From JBHGBM01 sp041946965 (GTDB lineage: Bacteria; Acidobacteriota; Terriglobia; Bryobacterales; Bryobacteraceae): a stretch of 64,000 nt of DNA. The DNA is taken from positions 62,001 through 126,000 of the forward strand of contig JBHGBM010000003.1 in NCBI GenBank assembly GCA_041946965.1, in the 5' to 3' direction. A program made the translations under genes and the position numbers. Below, piece by piece: positions 16,294 to 24,800 of the stretch. The notes below the pieces were generated by a model. It was not told the DNA's origin. It searched no databases and saw only the letters and a program-made list of their open reading frames with translations. How positions within the stretch are numbered: the first letter of the stretch is position 1; every line of letters starts with the position of its first letter.

Positions 16294-17427
16294 TTATTCC
16301 ACTTCGCGGGGAGCCGTGTAGCCGCGCTTGGCGATGATCTGGTACTTGATGGGCTTGCCCTTCTCATCCACCACGCGCAAGGGCTGATTGGTCTTGGGGT
16401 CCACCAGTTCCACCTTGATCGTGCGGAACTTCCCGTCGCGAGCCTTGTTGGTCGGCTCGTAAAGGAGCTGATACTGGTTGCGCAGCGAGTGGGAGATCTG
16501 CTGGAAGATGCCCGGAAATTCGCCGTAGAAGCGTGGGAAGAACGCCATCCCGCCGGTCTCCTTGGTAAACGTGCGCATCTGGTTGTCGGCCTGGAGGAAA
16601 TCCAGCCGCTGGATGGAACCCATCATGCCGTAAGCATCGGCCAGCTCGCGCAGCGTCTGCATCAGCCCGATGCCATAGATGGGCACGCCGGCATTTTGCA
16701 GCGCCTTGCGGGTCTTGTCGAAGGTGAGCTTGCTGAAGGTGTCGATGCCGGAGGCGATCAGCACGATGGCCTTGCGGCCTTCAATGCCGGACATGCGGTC
16801 GGCCGTGTCCACCAGCGCGTCGAACAGGTTCGATTCCGAAAACGCCGGGATGCGCAGCCGCTGCATCGCCTCGTAGGCCTTGCGCTTGTCGGTGGAGAAA
16901 TCCGAGAGGATCTCCGGGCGCATGTCGTAGGCCACCACGGCCACGTAGTCCTCGGGCTTGAGAGTTTCGAGGAACCCATAGGACGCGGTCAGGGTCTGGT
17001 ACCACGTCTCACCCCAATAATACTGAAACAGGTTGCTGAACTCGATGACCATGGCCACGGTCATGGGCGCTTCCGCGGTGGCGAAGCCTTTCACCTGCTG
17101 TGGGGTGTTGTCTTCCAGGATGCGGAAGTTCCCCGCGGGGATGTTGGGAATGAAGTGGCCCTTGTTGTCGAGCACCGCCACGTCCACCGAGACGAGATCA
17201 ACGTCGCTCTTGAAGCTCGGCAGGTCCTGGGGTAGATCGGGCCTAGCCTTCTTGCTGAGCTTGGAAGGGATCGGCGCCTGGTCGGGCTCGGGGGGCGCGC
17301 CGGGCTTCCGCGGCTTGGCCACGGTTTCGCCGGGATCGCGCCGCGGACCCTCCTGGGCCTGCGTCACCCCGGCCGGCGCCACCAGCAAGGCAGCAAGGAG
17401 CAATAGCAGTCTTTCCCGCGATTTCAT
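16294..17427 (-). CDS. VWFA-related protein, acidobacterial type
   Basis: A 377-residue secreted protein with signal peptide (residues 1-24, ending VTQAQ), a Pro/Lys-rich linker, a short beta domain (DLVSVDVAVLDNKGHFIPN, then FRILEDNTPQQVKGF) and a von Willebrand factor A-like domain (about residues 120-320). This arrangement is the well-known acidobacterial VWFA-related family. The metal-ion adhesion motif is atypical: the first strand reads VAMVIEFSNL where DxSxS is expected, so metal-dependent ligand binding is doubtful. Role unknown. It sits between the rhomboid protease gene and the NPP gene, all on the minus strand. Confidence 0.9.
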   Translation of the reverse strand: MKSRERLLLLLAALLVAPAGVTQAQEGPRRDPGETVAKPRKPGAPPEPDQAPIPSKLSKKARPDLPQDLPSFKSDVDLVSVDVAVLDNKGHFIPNIPAGNFRILEDNTPQQVKGFATAEAPMTVAMVIEFSNLFQYYWGETWYQTLTASYGFLETLKPEDYVAVVAYDMRPEILSDFSTDKRKAYEAMQRLRIPAFSESNLFDALVDTADRMSGIEGRKAIVLIASGIDTFSKLTFDKTRKALQNAGVPIYGIGLMQTLRELADAYGMMGSIQRLDFLQADNQMRTFTKETGGMAFFPRFYGEFPGIFQQISHSLRNQYQLLYEPTNKARDGKFRTIKVELVDPKTNQPLRVVDEKGKPIKYQIIAKRGYTAPREVE

Positions 17428-17475
17428 ACGGCTTAACTTTACCAGAATAGACGTTGGCGGACAGCCCTCAGTTGC

Positions 17476-18219
17476 TCAATTCACCCAAGGGTTCCGGTCC
17501 GAGTTGTGTTTCCGCAGATAAACCTGGAACTTCCGCTTGGCACGTTGCAGCTTCCACTGCCTGTAACGGTACCCCAAATCGCCGAAGGAAACGCGCGGCA
17601 GCCGGGCTTTCAGGTAGATCAGGCCGAACAGCATGCCGCCCAGGTGCGCGATGTCGCTGACGCCGCTGTTCACGTTGAGCGAGCTGAGCAGCGCGATGGC
17701 CCCGTAGATCATCACGAAATACTTCGCCTTGATGGGAAACAGGAAGCTGAACAGCACCACCTGGTTCGGGTACATCACACCGAACGCCAGCAGCAGACCG
17801 TAAATGGCGCCCGAGGCGCCGATGGTGGAGGTGCCCCAATTTCCGATGGCGGCGTTCACCGCCACATCGCAGATTCCCGCGCCGATGCCGCACAGGAAGT
17901 AATATTTCAGAAACCGCCGCGTGCCCCAGTCCTGCTCCAGGGTCAGGCCGAACATCCAGAGTGTGAACATGTTCACCAAGAGGTGCCAGATGCCTCCGTG
18001 CAGAAACAGGTAGGTGGCAAGCTGATACACCTGAAGGTGGAACACCACCGAGTAGGGCGTCAGGTAGAGCAGGCGGAACGGACGGCCGAAGCCCGCCGCA
18101 GCCGCTACATAGGCCAGGATAAACAGCGCTATATTACTGATCAAAAGCCACTTAACTCCAGCCGGAAAGTAGCCTGACGGGCTGAATCCAATAGTTCTCG
18201 GGCGGGAGGTATAGCGCAT
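17476..18219 (-). CDS. Rhomboid family intramembrane serine protease
   Basis: A 247-residue inner-membrane protease that cleaves transmembrane substrates. Seen: six hydrophobic segments, the HGGIWHLLVNMFTLWMFG region (residues 74-91) with the HxxxN oxyanion element, the catalytic GASG motif with Ser136, and the partner His192 in SDIAHLGGMLFG. The Ser/His dyad is intact, so an active protease is expected. The C-terminal tail is highly basic and cytoplasmic. The gene lies 48 nt upstream of the VWFA gene and 44 nt downstream of a small membrane-protein gene on the same strand, so the three may be co-transcribed. Substrate unknown. Confidence 0.95.
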   Translation of the reverse strand: MRYTSRPRTIGFSPSGYFPAGVKWLLISNIALFILAYVAAAAGFGRPFRLLYLTPYSVVFHLQVYQLATYLFLHGGIWHLLVNMFTLWMFGLTLEQDWGTRRFLKYYFLCGIGAGICDVAVNAAIGNWGTSTIGASGAIYGLLLAFGVMYPNQVVLFSFLFPIKAKYFVMIYGAIALLSSLNVNSGVSDIAHLGGMLFGLIYLKARLPRVSFGDLGYRYRQWKLQRAKRKFQVYLRKHNSDRNPWVN

Positions 18220-18263
18220 GACAGCCTACTGTTCAGGATAGCAAAAGCGGCAATCCGGACTCT

Positions 18264-18560
18264 TCAGGATTCCTTGGATTCAGCCCGGCCGTCTTCGCGG
18301 CCATAGTGGTTCAGTGCTCGGGAGCACACCATCAGGACCGCGGCCGAGGCCAGCCAAACCTGCCAGTGGGAAAACAATCCCGAAGAAATGGCGAAATCAC
18401 CGGCCATCTTCAGGTCCGCGGCCAGCCGCCAGCATCCCAGCACGGCGGCCATGACGGCGGCGGGTGTGAGCAGGGCGCCCATGGCCAGTGCAGCGCGGCG
18501 GTTCTTCCGCCCCGAGCGCTCCACCTTCGGCCCTTTGCCAAACCGGATTCGCACCCGCAT
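18264..18560 (-). CDS. Small hypothetical membrane protein, 98 aa
   Basis: A short protein with a basic N-terminus (RKNRRAALAMG) and two hydrophobic segments (about residues 25-45 and 60-80). An upstream in-frame ATG (18641) would overlap the start of the divergent oxidoreductase gene, so the ATG at 18560 (MRVRIRFGKG) is preferred, although its ribosome site is weak. No family recognised. It precedes the rhomboid protease gene on the same strand, hence could be a partner or substrate, but this is speculation. Confidence 0.55.
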   Translation of the reverse strand: MRVRIRFGKGPKVERSGRKNRRAALAMGALLTPAAVMAAVLGCWRLAADLKMAGDFAISSGLFSHWQVWLASAAVLMVCSRALNHYGREDGRAESKES

Positions 18561-18633
18561 GTCGTTACCACTGTAACAACATTTGCGGTAAATTATTCGT
18601 TCCGCGCGCCACCCGCGCGAGAGAGGACTACAT

Positions 18634-19782
18634 ATGGCCAAGAGACTGAAGACTGCTGTTCTGGGCGCCGGATTCGTGGGCCGCGTTCACGTGGAAGGCA
18701 TCCGCCGCGTCGGCTTTGTGGACTTGTACGCCATCGGCGAGGCCGACGGCGCCAAAGCCAAGCAGGTGGCGGACATCTACGGCGTGAAACACGAGACCGA
18801 CTACCGGCGCCTGCTGGCAGACCCGGAACTGGACGCCGTCCACGTTGCCACACCCAACGCCCTGCACTTCCCCATGGTGAGAGACGCGCTCGAAGCCGGC
18901 AAGCACGTGGTCTGCGAGAAGCCGCTGGCCATGTCCTCGGAAGAGGGCAGGAAAATGGCGGCGCTGGCGCGCGAGAAGAACCTGCGCCACTGCACGCACC
19001 ACAACCTGCGCTATTACCCCATGGTGCAGCACATGCGGCGCATGCGCGAATCGGGTGAGTTGGGCGAGATCCTGGTGGTGCAGGGCACCTACTCGCAGGA
19101 CTGGCTGCTCTACGACACGGACTGGAACTGGCGCATCAACTCCAAGGAGAACGGCCCCTCGCGCACCATGGCCGACATCGGCTCGCACTTTTGCGATATG
19201 GCCGAGCACGTCACCGGGCTGCGTATCAGCTCGTTGTGCGCCGATCTCCAGACCTTCCACAAGAAGCGCAAGTACCCCAAGCAAGCCATTGAAGCCTTCG
19301 CCGGCAAGACCCTGCGTCCGGAAGACTACCAGGAAGTCGATATCGACACCGAGGATTTCGGCAGCGTGATCTTCCGCATGGGCGGCCGCGTGCGCGGCGC
19401 CTTCACCGCCAGCCAGGTTTCGGCGGGCCGCAAGAACCGCCTGAACATAGAAATCTACGGCACCGAGGCGGGTGTGGCCTGGGACCAGGAACGGCCCGAC
19501 GAGCTGTGGATCGGCCGCCGTAACGAGCCTAACCGCATCATCGTGAAGGACCCGTCGCTCATGAATGAGGGCGCTCGCTCCTACGCCGACCTGCCGGGCG
19601 GCCACAGCGAAGGCTATGACGACACCTTCAAGCAGGTGGCGCGACGCTTCTATGAATCCATCCTGAATCCCGAAATGGCGCCCGAGTACCCCACCTTCGA
19701 CGACGGCGTGCGCGGGCTGACCATCCTGGAAGCGGAACTGGAAAGCTCGAAGACGCGCGCCTGGGTGGACGTGCCGGCGTAA
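18634..19782 (+). CDS. Gfo/Idh/MocA family oxidoreductase
   Basis: A 382-residue NAD(P)-dependent oxidoreductase. Seen: an N-terminal Rossmann motif VLGAGFVGRVH (residues 9-19), the HVATPNALHFP segment, the family-defining VCEKPLAM with Glu95, Lys96 and Pro97, and the C-terminal alpha/beta domain with DIGSHFCDMAEH, whose Asp and His usually position the sugar substrate. A ribosome site (AGAGAGGA) stands 6 nt before the ATG. Unlike many neighbours it has no Tat signal, so it is probably cytoplasmic. The substrate is most likely a sugar, inositol or their derivative; which one cannot be told. The gene is monocistronic and convergent with potD. Confidence 0.92.
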   Translation: MAKRLKTAVLGAGFVGRVHVEGIRRVGFVDLYAIGEADGAKAKQVADIYGVKHETDYRRLLADPELDAVHVATPNALHFPMVRDALEAGKHVVCEKPLAMSSEEGRKMAALAREKNLRHCTHHNLRYYPMVQHMRRMRESGELGEILVVQGTYSQDWLLYDTDWNWRINSKENGPSRTMADIGSHFCDMAEHVTGLRISSLCADLQTFHKKRKYPKQAIEAFAGKTLRPEDYQEVDIDTEDFGSVIFRMGGRVRGAFTASQVSAGRKNRLNIEIYGTEAGVAWDQERPDELWIGRRNEPNRIIVKDPSLMNEGARSYADLPGGHSEGYDDTFKQVARRFYESILNPEMAPEYPTFDDGVRGLTILEAELESSKTRAWVDVPA

Positions 19783-19788
19783 GACGCG

Positions 19789-19804
19789 CCGGGCCGAAGC
19801 CCGG
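19789..19804. terminator. Possible bidirectional terminator hairpin
   Basis: A perfect 6-bp stem CCGGGC/GCCCGG with a CGAA tetraloop lies between two convergent genes. It lacks a U-tract in either direction, so it is a weak candidate for termination or 3'-end protection only. Confidence 0.3.
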
Positions 19805-19828
19805 GGGCAGCCACGATGGTCTGCCTCA

Positions 19829-20833
19829 CTACGACGCCTTCACCTCCGTCCACAGCCGGTCGCGCAGGCGCTGCGCGGCCGGCGGCGTGGGCGGCGGCCA
19901 TTCCCCGCGAGCGAAAATTTCCGGCGGCGGATAGAGAGTCGCGTTGTTCTTGATCGAGTGGGGCAGCAGTTTCTGCGCCTCGGCGTTGGCCGTCGCGGTG
20001 AGCGTGGCCCGCACAATCGCCGCCGAGACCCGCGGGCGCAGCAGGTAGTCGATGAAGCGGTGCGCCATCTCCGCGCGCCGGCTCTCTTTCAGGATCACCG
20101 CGCAATCCACGTACAGCGGAAACCCCTCTCGCGGATACACGAATGCCAGGCGCGGCGAGGCCTCGATGGCCTGCTGGGCGGTGGTGGACCAGAGCTGCGC
20201 CACCAGCACATCGCCGGCCACGAGCTGATCCCGCACCTCGGCGTTCAGATACGCGCGCAGCAGCGGCTTCTGCGCGATGGCTTCCTGTTGCGCGCGCCGC
20301 AGCTCGCCCGGGTCGGTGGTGGCGAACGGCAGCCCCAGTTTGCGCAGGCAGGCGCCGAGCACGTCTTCGGGATCGTCCAGCATCGTCATGCGGCCGCGGA
20401 AGCGCGTCTCCCACAAGTCGGCCCAGGCCGCGGGCGCGGGCTTCACCTCGCGGTTGTACACGATGCCGGTGGCGTACCACATGTAGGGCACGCCCCACGC
20501 AAGGTCGTCCGTGCGGAAGCGCGGGTCGAGGTTGCCCAGGTTCGGCAGCCATTCCGGGTGCAGGGGCGCGAGCAGGCCGTAATCGCGCATGGGCCGCACG
20601 CGGTTGTGCGTGGGAAAGACGATATCCCAGCCGGAGTTGCCGCCCAGCACCTTGGCCAGCATCTCCTCGTTGCTCTCGTAGGTGGCATAGCGCACCCGCA
20701 CGCCGGATTCGCGCTCGAAATCGGGAATGGTCTCCGGAGCCACGTAGTTGGACCAATTGTAGACGTTCAGCCGCGGGCGGTGGCGGCCGCAACCCCCGAG
20801 CGCGCAGCCGAACACGAGCGCGCGCCGCGTCAT
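19829..20833 (-). CDS. potD: Polyamine-type ABC transporter substrate-binding lipoprotein (PotD-like)
   Basis: A 334-residue periplasmic binding protein. A lipobox (ALGGC, about residues 11-15) marks it as a lipoprotein. The mature start LNVYNWSNYVAPETIPDFE is the signature opening of spermidine/putrescine-binding proteins, followed by YESNEEMLAKV and GWDIVFPTHN. Length fits PotD. The ATG overlaps the potC stop by four bases (20830-20833), so it is the last gene of a coupled potA-B-C-D unit. The true ligand may be a polyamine or a related small cation; the operon also holds a sulfatase and an enolase-superfamily gene. Confidence 0.9.
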   Translation of the reverse strand: MTRRALVFGCALGGCGRHRPRLNVYNWSNYVAPETIPDFERESGVRVRYATYESNEEMLAKVLGGNSGWDIVFPTHNRVRPMRDYGLLAPLHPEWLPNLGNLDPRFRTDDLAWGVPYMWYATGIVYNREVKPAPAAWADLWETRFRGRMTMLDDPEDVLGACLRKLGLPFATTDPGELRRAQQEAIAQKPLLRAYLNAEVRDQLVAGDVLVAQLWSTTAQQAIEASPRLAFVYPREGFPLYVDCAVILKESRRAEMAHRFIDYLLRPRVSAAIVRATLTATANAEAQKLLPHSIKNNATLYPPPEIFARGEWPPPTPPAAQRLRDRLWTEVKAS

Positions 20834-21585
20834 TTGCCCATCCTCTGGGAAACCAGCACCAGCGCGCCGAAGAACACCACGATCAGCGCCGAGATGGCGT
20901 TGATCACCGGGCTCGCGCCGCGCCGCGCCATGGCGTAGATGACCATCGGCAGGGTCTCGGAATCCACGCCCGCCACCATGCTGGTGATCACATAGTCGTC
21001 GAAGGAGACCGTAAGCGCCAGCAGCGCCGCAGCCACGATCCCCGGCATGAGCGCGGGCAGGGTCACCAGCCGGAAGGCGCCCCACTCGGTCGCCCCGAGG
21101 TCCATGGCGGCTTCCTCGAGCGCCGGGCTCAGGGTGCGCAGCCGCGCCTGCACCACGATCACGACGAACGCCAGGCAGAAGGCCACGTGCGCCAGCACCA
21201 CCGTGTGCATGCCGAGCTGCCAGCCAAGAAAGCGGAACATCCACTGAAAGAGCGCCAGCAGCGAAATGCCCGCCACGATCTCCGGCGTCACCAGCGAAAG
21301 ATACAGCGCGCCGGTGATGACGCGCGATCCGCGCTTCCACAGCGCATAGGCGCACAGCGTCCCCGCCGCGGTCGAAATCGCGGTTGCGGCGATCGCGATG
21401 ACCACGCTGTTCCGGGCGGCTTCCAGGAGCTGCGGGTCGCGAAAAATCTCCTGATACCAGCGCAGCGAAAAGCCCTCCCATACCGTGAACCGCGACGAGT
21501 TGAAGCTGAACACCGCAAGGATCGCCAGCGGCAGGTGCAGGAACGCGAAGATCAACGCCGCGTAAACGCCCAGCCAGCGATTCAT
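20830..21585 (-). CDS. potC: Polyamine-type ABC transporter permease (PotC-like)
   Basis: A 251-residue inner-membrane permease with about six hydrophobic segments and the cytoplasmic EAA loop (EEAAMDLGATEWGAFRLVTL) that contacts the ATPase. The opening FSFNSSRFTVWEGFSLRWYQ is typical of PotC. The frame is open far upstream, but ATG 21585 overlaps the potB stop by four bases and gives the standard length. Works as a heterodimer with PotB, energised by PotA and fed by PotD. Confidence 0.92.
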   Translation of the reverse strand: MNRWLGVYAALIFAFLHLPLAILAVFSFNSSRFTVWEGFSLRWYQEIFRDPQLLEAARNSVVIAIAATAISTAAGTLCAYALWKRGSRVITGALYLSLVTPEIVAGISLLALFQWMFRFLGWQLGMHTVVLAHVAFCLAFVVIVVQARLRTLSPALEEAAMDLGATEWGAFRLVTLPALMPGIVAAALLALTVSFDDYVITSMVAGVDSETLPMVIYAMARRGASPVINAISALIVVFFGALVLVSQRMGK

Positions 21586-22412
21586 GCCAGGTTCTCGCTT
21601 TCGCGCCGCAGGAAGACGAACACCAGGGCGGTCACCAGCGCCATGAGCGCGATGGAGAGCGCGGCGCCGAAGGGCCAGTCGCGCGCCGTGGTGAACTGGT
21701 TCTGCACCAGGTTGCCGATCATAACGGTGCGCCCCCCGCCCAGCAGGTCCGGCGTGAGATACGCGCCCAGGCAGGGGATAAACACCAGGATGGCGCCGGC
21801 GCGCAGCCCGGGTTTGGCCAGCGGAACGAGCACACGCGTGATGGCGGCCCAGGGGCGCGCGCCCAGATCCGCCGCGGCCTCCGCCAGCGAGGGATCCAAC
21901 CGCTCCAGCGTGGCGTACACCGGCAGCACCATGAATGGCAGGTAACCGTACACGAGCCCGACCAGGACGGCGAAATCGTTGTACAGCAGCGGCAGCGGCT
22001 CGCGGATGACGCCCAGCGCCTGGAGCGCAGTGTTGATCAACCCGGTGTCGCGCAGGAGGAACAGCCAGGCGTAGATGCGCACCAGGAAGCTGGTCCAGAA
22101 CGGCAGGATGACGAGCTGCAAGTACAGGTTGCGGCGCGAACCGGCGCGCGAGATGAACAGCGCCAGCGGAAAGCCCATCACCATCGAGATGGCGGTGGCG
22201 AGCGCGGCCATCCAGAACGAGCGCGCGATGATGGCCAGATAGAGCGGGTCCGCCAGCCGCGCGTAGCTTTCGAGCGTCCATGGCGGCGCGAGTCCGCCGT
22301 ACGCCCCGCGCGTGAGAAAGCTGTAAGCCAGCACGATGGCGAACGGAGCGGCGAACAGCAACCCCAGCCACACCCACGCGGGCGCCAAGAACCAGCGGCG
22401 CAGGGCCGTCAC
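21582..22412 (-). CDS. potB: Polyamine-type ABC transporter permease (PotB-like)
   Basis: A 276-residue inner-membrane permease. Seen: a first hydrophobic segment WVWLGLLFAAPFAIVLAYSF, about six membrane spans, and the EAA loop (LAEAAADLGARPWAAITRVL). Length and position between potA and potC match the standard operon order. Both ends overlap neighbours by four bases (ATGA), indicating strong translational coupling. Partner of PotC in the membrane pore. Confidence 0.92.
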   Translation of the reverse strand: MTALRRWFLAPAWVWLGLLFAAPFAIVLAYSFLTRGAYGGLAPPWTLESYARLADPLYLAIIARSFWMAALATAISMVMGFPLALFISRAGSRRNLYLQLVILPFWTSFLVRIYAWLFLLRDTGLINTALQALGVIREPLPLLYNDFAVLVGLVYGYLPFMVLPVYATLERLDPSLAEAAADLGARPWAAITRVLVPLAKPGLRAGAILVFIPCLGAYLTPDLLGGGRTVMIGNLVQNQFTTARDWPFGAALSIALMALVTALVFVFLRRESENLA

Positions 22413-23353
22413 GAGAACCTCATCTCATCGGCGGGATCCCAGGAGAGACGCACCGCGTCGCCCGGCTGGAAGGCCGCTTCGGCGCGCGGCACCTGCGCCA
22501 CGACCTGCTCGCCTCCCGCCAGCTTCGCCACCACCTGCACGCAATCGCCGAGGAATACGCAGCCGGTCACGGCGGCTGGCACACCCGCGCCGTCACGCGA
22601 GACGCGCGTGGCCTCCGGACGCAGCCCCACCCCGCCGATCCAGTTCACCGCGCCCATGAAGCCCGCCACGAACGCGGTGGCGGGGCGCAGGTAGACGTCC
22701 TCGGCCGTCCCTACCTGCTCGACGCGGCCCGCGTTCATCACCGCAATGCGGTCGGACATGGAGAGCGCCTCCTCCTGATCGTGCGTCACCAGCAGGAAGG
22801 TGATGCCCACGCGCCGTTGCAGGTTCTTCAGCTCGATACGCATCTGCTTCCGCAATTTCGGGTCGAGCGCCGCCAGCGGCTCGTCGAGCAGCAGCACATC
22901 CGGTTCGAGCACCAGCGAGCGCGCCAGCGCCACTCTCTGCCGTTCGCCTCCGGAAAGCTCGGCGGGGCGGCGGTCCGCCTTGCCGTCCAGCCGCACCAGT
23001 TCCAGCGCCTGCCGCGCCCGCCGTTCGACATCTCTGGCCCCGTGCCGCCGCAAGCCGAACTCCACGTTGCCGAGCGCGGTCAGGTGCGGAAACAGCGCGT
23101 AGCTCTGGAAGACGGTGCTCACATTGCGCTCGTACGGCTTCCGCGCGTTCACCACCTCTCCGTTGAGTAGCACCTCTCCCTCGGTGGGGGATTCGAATCC
23201 GGCGATCATGCGCAGCGTGGTGGTCTTGCCGCACCCGGAAGGTCCCACCAGCGAATAGAACGCCCCGCGCGGAATCGCCAGCGATACGCCGTCCACGGCG
23301 CGGTGCCCGGGATAGTGTCTCACCAGCCCGCGCAGCTCCAGAATGGGAGCCAT
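22409..23353 (-). CDS. potA: Polyamine-type ABC transporter ATPase (PotA-like)
   Basis: A 314-residue ABC ATPase that drives import through PotB/PotC. Seen: Walker A GPSGCGKTT (residues 37-45), Q-loop region STVFQSYALFPHLT, signature ELSGGERQRVALARSL, Walker B VLLLDEPLAALD and the H-loop LVTHDQEEAL. A C-terminal regulatory beta domain of about 75 residues follows, as in MalK/PotA-type ATPases. The start is 6 nt after the stop of the sulfatase gene, so the transporter appears co-transcribed with that enzyme. Confidence 0.94.
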   Translation of the reverse strand: MAPILELRGLVRHYPGHRAVDGVSLAIPRGAFYSLVGPSGCGKTTTLRMIAGFESPTEGEVLLNGEVVNARKPYERNVSTVFQSYALFPHLTALGNVEFGLRRHGARDVERRARQALELVRLDGKADRRPAELSGGERQRVALARSLVLEPDVLLLDEPLAALDPKLRKQMRIELKNLQRRVGITFLLVTHDQEEALSMSDRIAVMNAGRVEQVGTAEDVYLRPATAFVAGFMGAVNWIGGVGLRPEATRVSRDGAGVPAAVTGCVFLGDCVQVVAKLAGGEQVVAQVPRAEAAFQPGDAVRLSWDPADEMRFS

Positions 23354-23359
23354 CGAAAC

Positions 23360-24751
23360 TCATGCCTCCGGAACGTTGAACTTGTCTCCGGAGCCGGCAA
23401 TCCACTCCCGCAGCCGCGAGACGAGGCGCCTGCGCTCGGCGCGGTACTTGCTGTTGTGCGCCACGTTCACCAGCTCGTACGGATCCTCGTTCAAGTTGAA
23501 CATCACCCAGCTCACGCCTTCGAAGCAACAGTACTTCCACCCGTCCCTGGTCACGATGCCGCGCCACGGCTTGTCCACGCTGTCTCCGTGCATGGTGGGC
23601 ACCACGGATTGCAGGAAAGCCGAATCCGGCTCGCCGCCGCGCTTGCGGCCGCGCAAGCGGTAGTGCGAGTAGTCCGTGCCTTCCATCCACTCCGGCTTTT
23701 CGATGCCGCACAGGCCGAGCGTGGTGGCGGAGATGTCCACGTGGTTCAGCGGCACGCGAAACGCGCCCGCGCCCCATCCTTCGTAGCCATGCGGCTGTCC
23801 GCCGCCGATCAGGAACGGGATGCCGATCGACTCCTGGTACGCGGTCATCTTCTTGTACTGGCCATGTGAGCCGTGCATGTCGCCGTGGTCGCTGAAAAAC
23901 AGGATGTGGGTGTTCATGGCGATGCCCGCTTCCTCCAGCACCTTCCGCACCCGGCCCACGTTCCAGTCCAGGTTTTCGATCTGCGCGTAGTAGCCGGCCA
24001 GGTCGCGGCGGGCGGTCTCCACAACCGGGGCGATCCGCGGCACGTTCGGCCGCAGTTCGATCCTGGCGGGCGTGTGCCGCCCCATGAACTCCGGCGGGGC
24101 CACGTAGGGGTTGTGCGGCGGCTGCACCGAAAGCGCCGCGAAGAAGGGACGCTTGGCCGCCGCCTGTTCCCTGATGTACTTGATAAACAGGTTGGTCAGC
24201 TCGTCGGTTTCGTAGCCGGGCAGCCGGTAGTGAAACGCGTCCTTGCCCGCGCCGCCCTGCACCCAGCAGTCGTACTGGCTGTTGTTGTTGTCGTAGCCCA
24301 CCCACGTGTCGAAGCCGCCGCGTTTGGCGGGCGGCACCGGCCGCAGCGCGGAGCGGCCTTCGGATTCGTGGATCCCCGCCAGGTGCCACTTGCCGAAGTA
24401 GCCGGTGTGGTAGCCCGCGCCGCGGAAGACGTGCGCGATGGTCTGCTGGCCCTCCGGAAGCGGGTACTCGTGTCCCGGCACGCAGTGGTGCGGGTAGCGG
24501 CCGGTCACCAGGGAACCTCGAAAAGGGCAGCACAGCGGCATTCCGGATACGGCCGCCGTAAATCGCACGCCCTGCGCGGCCATGGTGTCCAGGTGCGGCG
24601 TATGGGCGTTGGGGTCGCCCGCGCAGCCCATCGCTTGCGCGCGGTGCTGGTCGCCGAAGATCCAGATCACGTTGGGCTTCCGCGCGGGGGGTTCGGCGGA
24701 AAGCGCCGGCGGAACCGCGCCGGCGGTCTTCAAGAATGTTCTACGGTTCAT
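23360..24751 (-). CDS. Sulfatase with Tat-like signal
   Basis: A 463-residue arylsulfatase-family enzyme that removes sulfate esters. The N-terminus NRRTFLKTAG (residues 2-11) is a Tat-type signal. Seen: the metal strand VIWIFGDQHRAQ, and the sulfatase signature CCPFRGSLVTGRYP with Cys74 as the residue to be converted to formylglycine (C-x-P-x-R). Further blocks are GYFGKWHLAG and FFSDHGDMHG, the latter a metal-binding Asp/His pair. All active-site elements are present. A formylglycine-generating enzyme is not in the window. It lies 6 nt upstream of potA and 49 nt downstream of the enolase-superfamily gene, suggesting one operon. Substrate unknown. Confidence 0.93.
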   Translation of the reverse strand: MNRRTFLKTAGAVPPALSAEPPARKPNVIWIFGDQHRAQAMGCAGDPNAHTPHLDTMAAQGVRFTAAVSGMPLCCPFRGSLVTGRYPHHCVPGHEYPLPEGQQTIAHVFRGAGYHTGYFGKWHLAGIHESEGRSALRPVPPAKRGGFDTWVGYDNNNSQYDCWVQGGAGKDAFHYRLPGYETDELTNLFIKYIREQAAAKRPFFAALSVQPPHNPYVAPPEFMGRHTPARIELRPNVPRIAPVVETARRDLAGYYAQIENLDWNVGRVRKVLEEAGIAMNTHILFFSDHGDMHGSHGQYKKMTAYQESIGIPFLIGGGQPHGYEGWGAGAFRVPLNHVDISATTLGLCGIEKPEWMEGTDYSHYRLRGRKRGGEPDSAFLQSVVPTMHGDSVDKPWRGIVTRDGWKYCCFEGVSWVMFNLNEDPYELVNVAHNSKYRAERRRLVSRLREWIAGSGDKFNVPEA

Positions 24752-24800
24752 TGTGAACAGGCCAGCATATCACCCGCGGAAACGCGCCGCCGCGGGTTCT

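Noticed and set aside
19789..19804. Strong Rho-independent terminator between convergent genes
   Set aside because: The stem is good but there is no U-tract on either strand; listed only as weak.
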